Notes under the pieces: model-generated
Databases searched by the model: none
Seen by the model: only the letters and a program-made list of their open reading frames with translations
What the model was told of the DNA's origin: nothing
Shown: piece by piece, positions 1 through 7,131 of the stretch
Position numbering within the stretch: position 1 is the stretch's first letter
How the letters are laid out: each line of letters starts with the position of its first letter
Made by a program: the position numbers and the translations under genes
Assembly: GCA_947176675.1 (NCBI GenBank)
Contig: CAMWRN010000048.1
Location: forward strand, 1 to 12,239
DNA: 12,239 nucleotides
Direction of reading: 5' to 3'
Origin: an uncultured Clostridia bacterium
GTDB taxonomy: Bacteria; Bacillota; Clostridia; Oscillospirales; Ruminococcaceae

Positions 1-244
1 TCTTTTCGCTGTGCTGCACCCGTTCGCTGATGTTTGAAATGGTCAATATAATGTCGTTAAGCCGTGTTTTAAGGCTGTCGGCTGTAGATATAGATTCGTT
101 TATTGCGTTTACCTTGATCGTATCGGCAAGATTGTACAGCAGAAACACACCCGCCAAGATGACAGGTACGACAGCTGTAATGCACATGAAAACAAGCTTA
201 TTGCGGAACTTTGTGTTGAGCAGCTTCTGAATAGGATCTATCAT
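1..244 (-). CDS. Membrane sensor N-terminus, probably YesM-type histidine kinase (partial)
   Basis: Only the first 81 codons lie in the window; the gene continues past the left edge. The visible protein has a short basic cytoplasmic start (KFRNK near residues 12-16), one hydrophobic membrane helix (about 17-39, CITAVVPVILAGVFLLYN), then a polar, helical extracytoplasmic stretch. This matches the start of YesM-like sensor histidine kinases, which are paired with AraC-type response regulators in Clostridia, but a chemoreceptor could begin similarly. An ATG at 253 is in frame, but it sits only 1 base after the GGAGG at 255-259. The ATG at 244 has a 10-base spacing and is preferred. An extended -10 promoter lies upstream. 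The gene itself is well supported; the family is an inference from the first 81 residues. Confidence 0.65.
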   Translation of the reverse strand, partial: MIDPIQKLLNTKFRNKLVFMCITAVVPVILAGVFLLYNLADTIKVNAINESISTADSLKTRLNDIILTISNISERVQHSEK

Positions 245-293
245 ATGCTTCATGCCTCCGAAAAAATTCAGGCGACTTATAGATATTTATTTA

Positions 294-302
294 ATTATAT
301 CA
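294..302 (-). promoter_or_regulatory. Extended -10 promoter for the sensor gene
   Basis: On the minus strand the sequence reads TGATATAAT, a perfect TATAAT at 294-299 with the TG extension at 301-302. No good -35 hexamer is found at 16-18 bases; a TTGCAG at 312-317 is too close (12 bases). It lies about 40 bases upstream of the sensor ribosome binding site. Confidence 0.5.
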
Positions 303-352
303 CATTTTTATCTGCAATGTATGAATATTTAATGAATAAAAATATCTTACAT

Positions 353-384
353 AAAAAAGCGGCACTGTATAACAACAGTACCGC
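353..384 (-). terminator. Rho-independent terminator of the MetRS-like operon
   Basis: On the minus strand a 10-bp stem (375-384 with 359-368, one G-T wobble) with a 6-base loop is followed by a run of six T (353-358). It starts 5 bases after the stop codon of the synthetase-like gene. Confidence 0.9.
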
Positions 385-389
385 ATATT

Positions 390-2423
390 TTACTTCGCAT
401 CGAATTGACTTTCATGCCGTTTGAAGAAATCCACTCTCGGCTCAAGGAATTTCAGTTCATGTTCGGTTTCGTCCGCAAGAATATTGTCAGCCATAGGGTC
501 AAAGATGTAATCCCAGTTCCATATATCCTCGCCGACTTTAAGATATTCCCGCACCATTTCCGTTCCGAACGGAGCGATGGGGTGGAGGAGTACCGCGGCG
601 GTCTTTATCATGTGGAAAACATTTATAAGCCACTTTTTACGCAGTTCGTTGTCGTCAGCCTTGTCTGCCTCAGCTTTTGCCTTTGCCATGTACTTGCTTG
701 CCTTGCGTATATAGGAGTCCAGAACATAAGTTACCTGATGAAATTCAAATTTATACATGAATCGTTCATATTCCAAAACAGCTTTTTCCGATTCCGCAAG
801 AATGTCCACATCAACTGCTCCAACAGGCATTTTTCCGTCCAAAAACTTCTGCGCGTCGTAAAAGCAGGTGCGGATAATTCTGTTGAACACGTTGGAAAGC
901 AGGAAGCCTTCCTTTGTAACAGGATCGCTGTCGTCCGGCTTAGCTGTGGGATTAAGTGGCTTAGGCTGGAAGCTTACACTTCTCATTCCCAGTCCCAGAC
1001 TCAAAAAATGCATACGAAGCTGTTCGGAAGTGTAGTAGTCCAGCAGTTCGGCAGCCATAGGCGGCTTTACCGCACCGCTGCTTGAAGCTTTTTTATCCAG
1101 AAAAAGGATATGGTGATTTGCTACAAGAACAGGCAGCTGCAATTCCCCGTTTTCGGGGTGAGCAGAGAGTGACTCCTGCTTTTGAAGAGCCATAAACATT
1201 GCCATTTCCGCAACGCCGTAAAAGTAAATATTATCCTGACCTATGAACTGGTAAACCTGAGCCTTGTCAGAACACCAGTAATCGCGCCATTCCTCGCGGC
1301 TTCGGTCTTCGGATTCAAGGTATGCCTGCGTAAATGAGATAGGCGCCCAAAGGGATTCGGGCCACACCCAAATCGTCAGCGGATCCTCGTCCTCAAGCAC
1401 GGGAGCTGGAACACCCCACTCGATGTTTCCCGTAAGACGGAAAGGCACCAGCGTTTTGCCCGTGCGGAAACGTATTCCCGCTTCGGAAAGTACAGCGCAG
1501 GACTTTTCACGATCGGGAAGAGTATTGAACGCAATTGTAAATGAAGTTTTCTTAGGTTCTTCGATAAGCCGGTGATTTTCCAGCCTGTTCTTGATTTCTT
1601 CGTATTTCTCTCTGAAATCGTTCATAATATAGATAACGGGAGGTTCAAGAAACTCGCTTATGGTCTTGTAGACTACCTGCCTCACGTCTTCGCGGTTTTT
1701 GATGTCCTCAGCGTATTCGCGGAGCATGTCAAGGTGGTCGGTAAGCTTGAAGTACCAGTTGTCAACATTTTTCATGACAGGCTTTTCGCCAGTAAGAGTG
1801 CTCTTGGGATCGATCAGATCCTGCGGCATATATTGGTGACCCAGATCGCATTCGTCCGCATAGCCTTTTTCGGACTGGCAGCCTTGTACGGGACATTTTC
1901 CAACTACCTGTCTGCCGTTAAGGAACGTGCCGACCTTTTCGTCGTAGAACTGAGCAGTGGAAATCTTTTGCAGCTGACCATTCTCGTAAAGCCTTCTGAT
2001 GAACCAATCGGAGACTTCGTTGTGCACCTCTGCAGTTCTGCCCAGACCTGATGCGCCGAAAAGGTTAAGGCTTATGCCGTAGTCCTCCAGCGTTTTTTTC
2101 TGGGACTCATGATTTTCTTTTACGAAATCCGTGATCGTGCCGGTGTAGCCCTGATCCTCGCTGAGCTTACGGTAGCTTTCAGCGATAGGCGAGCCGTAGC
2201 AGTCCGTACCCGAAACGAAAATTACGTTTTCACTGCCTATCCTGTCTCTGAGAAAGCGTGCGAAAACGTCTGCGAAAACGAATACTCCGCCAACGTGACC
2301 GAAATGCAGCTTTTTGTTTCCGTAGGGCATACCGCCCGTAATTACCGCTTTTTCAGGAAATTTCGGACGGTTATCCCGTGAGATTTTCTTTTTGAAATCC
2401 TTTCCGCTTGTATTTTTATCCAT
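390..2423 (-). CDS. Divergent methionyl-tRNA synthetase-like protein (class I tRNA ligase family)
   Basis: A 677-residue class I aminoacyl-tRNA synthetase of the MetRS type. The Rossmann core opens with the HIGH motif as HFGH (40-43). A zinc knuckle with C177, C182, C192 and H196 replaces the usual CxxC pairs. The C-terminal half has the helical anticodon-binding domain (about 505-630, including HPIAPFGTEM), and no Trbp111-like tail follows. Several features are unusual. KMSKS reads KASSS (445-449), losing the second lysine. The usual DEHG or DAHG motif is DCYG (74-77). VWLDAPIGY is VWPESLWAPISF, three residues longer. YFH is YFY near 400-402. About 70 extra residues (roughly 261-331) interrupt the catalytic domain. 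It could be a working MetRS, a resistance-type second MetRS, or a paralogue with another job. GGAGGAG lies 5 bases before the ATG. It is the second gene of an operon, 36 bases after the upstream gene, and is followed by a terminator. Confidence 0.85.
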   Translation of the reverse strand: MDKNTSGKDFKKKISRDNRPKFPEKAVITGGMPYGNKKLHFGHVGGVFVFADVFARFLRDRIGSENVIFVSGTDCYGSPIAESYRKLSEDQGYTGTITDFVKENHESQKKTLEDYGISLNLFGASGLGRTAEVHNEVSDWFIRRLYENGQLQKISTAQFYDEKVGTFLNGRQVVGKCPVQGCQSEKGYADECDLGHQYMPQDLIDPKSTLTGEKPVMKNVDNWYFKLTDHLDMLREYAEDIKNREDVRQVVYKTISEFLEPPVIYIMNDFREKYEEIKNRLENHRLIEEPKKTSFTIAFNTLPDREKSCAVLSEAGIRFRTGKTLVPFRLTGNIEWGVPAPVLEDEDPLTIWVWPESLWAPISFTQAYLESEDRSREEWRDYWCSDKAQVYQFIGQDNIYFYGVAEMAMFMALQKQESLSAHPENGELQLPVLVANHHILFLDKKASSSGAVKPPMAAELLDYYTSEQLRMHFLSLGLGMRSVSFQPKPLNPTAKPDDSDPVTKEGFLLSNVFNRIIRTCFYDAQKFLDGKMPVGAVDVDILAESEKAVLEYERFMYKFEFHQVTYVLDSYIRKASKYMAKAKAEADKADDNELRKKWLINVFHMIKTAAVLLHPIAPFGTEMVREYLKVGEDIWNWDYIFDPMADNILADETEHELKFLEPRVDFFKRHESQFDAK

Positions 2424-2459
2424 AAAAACTCCTCCGATATACGAATGTCAGCAGAAAAA

Positions 2460-3434
2460 TCAGCTTAAAGTCAGTATTGCCAAATCGCCGTTGTTGTTTT
2501 GACCGGCGTTCTTCACCGCGACGATCACCTTTGTCATAAGATTTTCATCGGAAGCTCTGAGCGCCATATCAAATGCGTTTATCGCTTTGGCAAATCCCTC
2601 GTCGGAAAAATCCGGTGCAAAGCAGGTGAGCATTACCTTGATAGCGTTGTAAAGCGAGCATAAAAATACAAAGTGATCCCAGAAATTGAATTCAGGATTT
2701 GAAAACGGAATGGAATATGACCATACATAGTTTATCATAACGTTTTCGATATAATGAGCCTTTTCGCCCGCAGCTGCCTGTGAGAAGTCTTTCCTCATCC
2801 CGATATATTTTTTCATATCGGTCATTTTCAGTGTCTCGGGACCTGAAACTCCCAGATTTTTGTAGATAGTGTTTATTACCTCTTTAAAAGCCGCGTTAGG
2901 CTTTGAGAGAGATTTCAGCAGCGAGATTCCGTCCGCAAGAGAGTATCCGGGATTCGGTCGGATATCCTTAAAGTATTCGATTATCTTTTCGCAGTCCGTA
3001 TTCTCTGATGTATAGTCGTCAATGAATTTTGGGATAAGCTCCGGTCTGCCGTTGTCGAGCATGCCCTGAACGGTTTTAACTCCGTAGTTGAGCAGCAGCA
3101 TACGCTTTTCAAAATTGACCTCTCTGTTCTGGAGTACGTTCATAAAGAGAGACCTTATCTGCCAGTAATATTTTGCCTGGGGATAAGCGGCGATGATCTG
3201 CTTGCTCTGCGCGATGAACGGTTCGCTTTCTTCATCAGGCAGGTTGATCATATTATATGCGAGAACCTCTTTTTCTTCCATAAGCTTTTTGACTGCTTCG
3301 ATGTAACAAAGGCGCGGAACATATTCCACTGCGGAAGCGGTAACGTTAACGTCGCAGAATTCGTCCGAAGTCACAGGCTTCATTTTTTCGGTAAGCTCTT
3401 TGAGAAAAGAGGGCGTAATAATTGGAAATCCCAT
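2460..3434 (-). CDS. Conserved-looking hypothetical protein, first gene of the MetRS-like operon
   Basis: A 324-residue protein that I do not recognise. The reading frame could open at a TTG at 3458 or an ATG at 3446, but the ATG at 3434 is preferred because GGAG (3441-3444) sits 6 bases before it. The sequence appears mostly alpha-helical, with no signal peptide and no nucleotide-binding or zinc motif. Several aromatic-rich helices occur, such as NFWDHFVFLCSLYNAIKVML near residues 250-270, which look like buried core rather than a membrane span. Codon use resembles that of its neighbours. It has its own strong promoter and a GC-rich structured leader, and lies 36 bases before the MetRS-like gene with no terminator between them, so the two are almost certainly co-transcribed. 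A role connected with that synthetase is only an inference from position. Confidence 0.8.
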   Translation of the reverse strand: MGFPIITPSFLKELTEKMKPVTSDEFCDVNVTASAVEYVPRLCYIEAVKKLMEEKEVLAYNMINLPDEESEPFIAQSKQIIAAYPQAKYYWQIRSLFMNVLQNREVNFEKRMLLLNYGVKTVQGMLDNGRPELIPKFIDDYTSENTDCEKIIEYFKDIRPNPGYSLADGISLLKSLSKPNAAFKEVINTIYKNLGVSGPETLKMTDMKKYIGMRKDFSQAAAGEKAHYIENVMINYVWSYSIPFSNPEFNFWDHFVFLCSLYNAIKVMLTCFAPDFSDEGFAKAINAFDMALRASDENLMTKVIVAVKNAGQNNNGDLAILTLS

Positions 3435-3477
3435 AGTAAACTCCATTCCCGGCGGCAAGGATTATTCTGCACCGTGA

Positions 3478-3499
3478 CCCCGCAGCCGCCGCGGCGGGG
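3478..3499 (-). other. GC-rich leader hairpin upstream of the hypothetical gene
   Basis: CCCCGC (3478-3483) pairs with GCGGGG (3494-3499) around a 10-base GC-rich loop. It lies in the predicted 5' leader, between the promoter and the ribosome binding site, with no T run after it, so it is not an ordinary terminator. The loop contains GCCGCCG on the plus strand (3485-3491), which can also pair with a stretch next to the ribosome binding site (3450-3456). Confidence 0.5.
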
Positions 3500-3515
3500 A
3501 CAAATACTGCATATT

Positions 3516-3544
3516 ATTATACCATATATTTTATCGGATTGCAA
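3516..3544 (-). promoter_or_regulatory. Sigma-A promoter of the hypothetical/MetRS-like operon
   Basis: On the minus strand TTGCAA (3539-3544), 17 bases, then TATAAT (3516-3521) preceded by TGG, an extended -10. Transcription would start near 3508, giving a leader of about 75 bases. Confidence 0.8.
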
Positions 3545-3627
3545 GAGAAATTTACCGATTTGACCGAATTACGTCAAATGCGGCAAATTTTTAACGAAGA
3601 TTTTTCAATAAATATGAATAAAAATGC

Positions 3628-3656
3628 TTGCGGAAATTGTCGGAATATGTTACAAT
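3628..3656 (+). promoter_or_regulatory. Probable sigma-A promoter of the polyphosphate kinase gene
   Basis: TTGCGG (3628-3633), a 17-base spacer, then TACAAT (3651-3656) preceded by TGT, an extended -10. The -35 is weak. It lies about 50 bases before the start codon and diverges from the promoter at 3516-3544. Confidence 0.55.
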
Positions 3657-3706
3657 TATTACATAATACAGATTCTTAACATTTTAATCGAAAGGAAGTC
3701 TCCCAT

Positions 3707-5197
3707 ATGCTTGAAAATGCGCTTTCAAACAAGAACAAATCCTTTGACTATAAGGATCTGACAAAGGAACTCGAAAAAAATCTTTCATCGCTTCAGCAGA
3801 GAATACGTGCGGAGAAGCTTCCGGTCATTATTCTTCTGGAGGGCTGGGGAGCGTCGGGAAAGGGTACGCTTATCTCCGACATGATAAAGATGCTTGACCC
3901 TCGTTTTTTCAAGGTACACTCCACAATGCCCGCTACCGAAGCCGAACGCCGCTATCCGATGATGAAGCGGTACTGGGAAAATATCCCTGAATACGGTGCG
4001 ATATCCGTTCTCGACCGAAGCTGGTATCAGGAGCTTGCCATTGCCAAGATGGAGGAGGGTATATCCGACGATGAGTATGCCCGCCGTATCGGCTCTGTGA
4101 ATACCTTTGAGCGGCAGCTTTCCGACGACGGCTACCTCATTATAAAATTTTTCCTGCATATTTCCCGCAAGGAACAGAAAAAGCGTTTCCTGAAGCTTAA
4201 AGAGGACAGCTCCACCAAGTGGCGCGTTACCGAACTGGACAAGAAGCGTCACAAAAATTACGACGCTTACTACCGTCAGTTTGACGATATGCTTGTAAAA
4301 ACCAACACCCCCTATTGTCCGTGGAGGATAATAGATACCACCGACCGCGGATTTACACGCTTTCAGGTGTTCAACATTCTGGTGAGCCAGATAGCAAACG
4401 CTGTGAATGCCGATTCCTCCGAGCCCAAGGTCATTGAGGAGACCGCTCATCACTTTGAGCTTTCTCCATGTCCCAAGCTTGCGGACGTTAAGCTGGACAA
4501 TAAGGTATTACAGCCGTCCAAGTATTACGATGAACTGAAAAAGAACCAAAAGGAGCTTGCAAAGCTTCACGGAAAAATTTACAAAAAGAAGATTCCTATA
4601 ATACTTCTCTTTGAGGGGTGGGACGCCGCAGGAAAAGGCGGAGCGATAAAGCGTGTTTCCTACGCTCTCGACCCTCGTGGATACGAAGCCGTACCCATTG
4701 CCGCTCCCGACAAACGTGAACTCAATCACCATTATCTTTGGAGATTCTGGAACAATCTTCCTAAAAGCGGACATATAACCATTTTCGACCGTTCATGGTA
4801 CGGCAGGGTAATGGTAGAGCGTCTGGAGGGCTTCACGTCTCCCGAACGCTGCGCAATGGCGTACCGCGAAATAAACGAGTTCGAGGAAGAACTTGTCCGC
4901 GAGGGCGTGATCGTGCTTAAATTCTGGATGCAGATCGACAAGGACGAGCAGCTCCGCCGCTTTACCGACCGTCAGAACACTCCCGAAAAGCAGTGGAAGA
5001 TCACCGACGAGGACTGGCGCAACCGCGAAAAATGGGACGAGTACGAGGTGGCTGTTGACGAAATGCTTATGAAGACCTCCACGAAAAATGCGCCTTGGAA
5101 CATAATTGAAGCCAACAACAAGCTTTATGCGAGGATCAAGGTCATGGATATTATTATTGACAGCATTTCGGAATATATTAAAAAATCGGGAAAATAA
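3707..5197 (+). CDS. pap: Polyphosphate:AMP phosphotransferase (tandem PPK2 domains)
   Basis: A 496-residue cytoplasmic enzyme with two PPK2 domains in tandem, the arrangement and length of class II PPK2 enzymes that transfer phosphate from inorganic polyphosphate to AMP, giving ADP. Domain 1 (about 20-235) has GWGASGKG (46-53) and DRSWY (103-107). Domain 2 (about 270-490) has the full GWDAAGKGG (304-312) and DRSWYGR (361-367). In domain 1 the Walker A aspartate is glycine, and the residues after DRSWY diverge (QELAIAK rather than GRVMVER). Domain 1 is therefore probably structural and domain 2 catalytic, as known for tandem members. AAGGAAG lies 8 bases before the ATG. The gene is monocistronic, with its own promoter and terminator. 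No ppk1 or ppx is visible, so the polyphosphate source cannot be judged from here. Confidence 0.93.
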   Translation: MLENALSNKNKSFDYKDLTKELEKNLSSLQQRIRAEKLPVIILLEGWGASGKGTLISDMIKMLDPRFFKVHSTMPATEAERRYPMMKRYWENIPEYGAISVLDRSWYQELAIAKMEEGISDDEYARRIGSVNTFERQLSDDGYLIIKFFLHISRKEQKKRFLKLKEDSSTKWRVTELDKKRHKNYDAYYRQFDDMLVKTNTPYCPWRIIDTTDRGFTRFQVFNILVSQIANAVNADSSEPKVIEETAHHFELSPCPKLADVKLDNKVLQPSKYYDELKKNQKELAKLHGKIYKKKIPIILLFEGWDAAGKGGAIKRVSYALDPRGYEAVPIAAPDKRELNHHYLWRFWNNLPKSGHITIFDRSWYGRVMVERLEGFTSPERCAMAYREINEFEEELVREGVIVLKFWMQIDKDEQLRRFTDRQNTPEKQWKITDEDWRNREKWDEYEVAVDEMLMKTSTKNAPWNIIEANNKLYARIKVMDIIIDSISEYIKKSGK

Positions 5198-5213
5198 TAT
5201 TTTCGTTATAAAT

Positions 5214-5242
5214 AAAACGGACGGTGTACGCCGTCCGTTTTT
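5214..5242. terminator. Bidirectional terminator between convergent genes
   Basis: An 11-bp stem (AAAACGGACGG at 5214-5224 with CCGTCCGTTTT at 5231-5241) and a 6-base loop. Five T follow on the plus strand and an A run precedes it, so it can end both the kinase transcript and the LacI-family transcript coming from the right. Confidence 0.9.
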
Positions 5243-5264
5243 GCTATCTGATTTTAAATGATTA

Positions 5265-6272
5265 CTATTGAGCGTTGTACTGCCCAACCGATTCTCGCTC
5301 GATAATTTTATACGGCAGCATGATTTTTTTGTTTGACTTTGTACCGTTGTTTATGTTGCTTATCAGTTCCTCCACAACTGTCCTTCCGATGTCGTAGCAG
5401 GGCTGCTCGACCGTGGTTATGCCCGGGGTGTACATCCAGCTGAGCAGGATATTGTCAAAGCCGCATACGGAAATATCATTTCCGACGGAGTATCCCTCGG
5501 AAATGGCTTTTTTAACCACGCTTGCCGCCAGAATGTCGGATATGCAGAAAATTGCAGAGGGCGGCTCCGGGAGTCCCATAAAGTGTTCAAAGGCCTTAAC
5601 GCCGTGTTTAAAGTCGTAGGTTCCGCGGTATATGTATTCTTCGCGCAGATTAATTCCGTTTTCTTCCAACGCCTTTTTGTAACCTTGTTCTCGGTCGTAG
5701 GAGGAAAGGGAATTAACGCTTGTTGATACCATTCCTATCTTTCTGTGTCCCATTTTTATCAGCTTGTCAACTGCGGCAAATGCTCCGCCCTTGTCGTCCA
5801 CCGTGACTGTAAGCACGTCCGCTCCGTCAACGCGTTCGCAGCAGAGAGCGATATAGTGCTGTTTGTTCAGATCGGTAAGTGTCTTTACGTCAAGCTGTGT
5901 ACCTAAGAGAATAGCCGCGTCCACAGTTCTGTTGAAAAGCATATTCAGCAGCCGCATTTCCACATTGTGGGAGCTGTTAGATGTGCTTAAAAGAATATCG
6001 TATCCGGATTCCGAAGCGGCATTCTGCATACCCCTGATAATGTCGCTGTAGAACGTCTGCTCTGTTGAGGGAATGATAGCGAGGATAACGTTCGTTTCGC
6101 ATTTTCGGAGATTTCTTCCCAGAAAGTTGGGACTGTAGCCAAGCTCTCTTATAGCGTTGTTTACATTTTCCGCAGCCGAAGCGGAGACAGCCGCGCTGTT
6201 ATTCAGAACCCGTGACACGGTAGCGACCGAAACACCCGCCGCCTTTGCAACGTCCTTGATAGTAACATTCAT
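5265..6272 (-). CDS. LacI-family transcriptional regulator
   Basis: A 335-residue regulator of the LacI/GalR family. The N-terminal helix-turn-helix (residues 3-24, including VTIKDVAKAAGVSVATVSRVL) is canonical. It is followed by a hinge (about 47-59, with the minor-groove leucine in GRNL) and a periplasmic-binding-protein-like effector domain (about 60-330) containing the conserved CISDILA and VCGFDN stretches. Such proteins usually bind a sugar or sugar phosphate; nothing here shows which. The frame can be read back to a TTG at 6308, but the ATG at 6272 gives the standard family start, with AGAAAGGA about 12 bases upstream. The promoter carries a CpG-centred palindrome, which suggests autoregulation. 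No transporter or sugar enzyme gene is adjacent, so its targets are not obvious; it could act away from this site. Confidence 0.93.
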   Translation of the reverse strand: MNVTIKDVAKAAGVSVATVSRVLNNSAAVSASAAENVNNAIRELGYSPNFLGRNLRKCETNVILAIIPSTEQTFYSDIIRGMQNAASESGYDILLSTSNSSHNVEMRLLNMLFNRTVDAAILLGTQLDVKTLTDLNKQHYIALCCERVDGADVLTVTVDDKGGAFAAVDKLIKMGHRKIGMVSTSVNSLSSYDREQGYKKALEENGINLREEYIYRGTYDFKHGVKAFEHFMGLPEPPSAIFCISDILAASVVKKAISEGYSVGNDISVCGFDNILLSWMYTPGITTVEQPCYDIGRTVVEELISNINNGTKSNKKIMLPYKIIERESVGQYNAQ

Positions 6273-6320
6273 AAAGCCGCTGTTTCCTTTCTGTAAAAAA
6301 TGAGACAAATACCTATAATA

Positions 6321-6349
6321 ATTTTACAATATCGTGAAACCGATTTCAA
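6321..6349 (-). promoter_or_regulatory. Sigma-A promoter of the LacI-family regulator
   Basis: On the minus strand TTGAAA (6344-6349), 17 bases, TAAAAT (6321-6326). It lies about 50 bases before the preferred start codon. The operator at 6335-6348 overlaps the -35 box and spacer. Confidence 0.65.
6335..6348. promoter_or_regulatory. LacI-family operator (cre-like palindrome)
   Basis: TGAAACCGATTTCA, a palindrome with a central CpG and a single mismatched base pair (positions 6 and 9). It fits the degenerate cre consensus TGWNANCGNTNWCA as I recall it, and the general shape of LacI-family sites. It overlaps the -35 region of the regulator gene, as expected for autorepression, or for CcpA control. 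Confidence 0.6.
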
Positions 6350-6402
6350 TTGGCATATTGTCTAAAAAACGGCATTTTTTTTATAACTCGCGAAAATTAC
6401 AA

Positions 6403-6879
6403 CTATATGATTTTTTCGTCGTCCGAAAGCTTTTTGTCAAGTTTTTCCGCTTTCAGACGGCGTTTTTCGTTTCTCTTTGCCGCGTTCTTTTCGTCAAGGT
6501 AATTGAACACTGTCAGCATAAAAAGCAGCAGGGTAACTATCACCGTGAACAGATGTCTTTCCGCAAGCGGTTCGGTATCCGTTTTGGGACGCATGGTATT
6601 GGGAATGGCATAAATTTCCGAGACCGTATATATGTAGCAAGCTGTTCCTATAATGTTAAATATAAGCGGTATCCAGACTTTTTTGAAGCAGGCGACAACA
6701 GTTCCCGCAATAAGGAAAGCGGAGCTTGCCAAAAGCGCAATTCCGCACTTGTGGAAAACATGTGAGGAAGATTCTACCATAAATGCCAGAGCAAAACCTC
6801 CGGCGAAATTGACGCATAAGGAAATGACCGCCGCAGCGGCGATACACAGAACAACAGTGACAGTACGTGCTTTTTTCAT
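6403..6879 (-). CDS. Small integral membrane protein of unknown function
   Basis: A 158-residue protein with four predicted membrane helices (about 6-34, 44-64, 69-90 and 109-126) and a strongly basic, charged cytoplasmic tail (about 129-158, KNAAKRNEKRRLKAEK). I do not recognise a family. A GTG at 6885 is in frame, but the ATG at 6879 has AAAGGAG at a 9-base spacing, while the GTG would sit only 3 bases after it. The gene has its own promoter at 6911-6940 and lies about 130 bases before the LacI-family gene on the same strand. No convincing GC stem separates the two, so read-through into the regulator is possible, although the regulator has its own promoter. Confidence 0.8.
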   Translation of the reverse strand: MKKARTVTVVLCIAAAAVISLCVNFAGGFALAFMVESSSHVFHKCGIALLASSAFLIAGTVVACFKKVWIPLIFNIIGTACYIYTVSEIYAIPNTMRPKTDTEPLAERHLFTVIVTLLLFMLTVFNYLDEKNAAKRNEKRRLKAEKLDKKLSDDEKII

Positions 6880-6910
6880 AAACACAGGCTCCTTTCGCAG
6901 ACATACATAT

Positions 6911-6940
6911 AGTATACCACAAACATCGGGGCAAATGCAA
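6911..6940 (-). promoter_or_regulatory. Sigma-A promoter of the small membrane protein gene
   Basis: On the minus strand TTGCAT (6935-6940), 18 bases, TATACT (6911-6916) preceded by TGG, an extended -10. It lies about 30 bases before the start codon. Confidence 0.65.
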
Positions 6941-7131
6941 GTACGGAAGATGATTTTCTATTTTCGACAAGTTATTTTAAACTTTGGGTGTAAAATAACG
7001 AAATAAAAAACACTGATAAATGAAGCCGAAATGCAAATAGTAATATCGGCGGCGCGAAGACGAAAAGCTGTGCTGCATATTGTCGGAAAGGAGAGTTTTG
7101 TTTCCCGAAAGCGAAATAAAGCGTATAAAAA

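Noticed and set aside
405..1085. 226-residue plus-strand frame opposite the MetRS-like gene
   Set aside because: It is antisense to a well-supported gene, has no ribosome binding site, and its sequence has no domain pattern. The same holds for the antisense frames at 1572-2051, 2109-2381, 3785-4453, 4793-5287 and 7162-7806.
3435..3458. TTG at 3458 as start of the hypothetical protein
   Set aside because: The added residues MPPGMEFT overlap the ribosome binding site that serves the ATG at 3434.
6314..6319. TATAAT on the plus strand between the LacI-family and membrane-protein genes
   Set aside because: No -35 box at a suitable distance and no plus-strand gene downstream; probably chance in AT-rich DNA.
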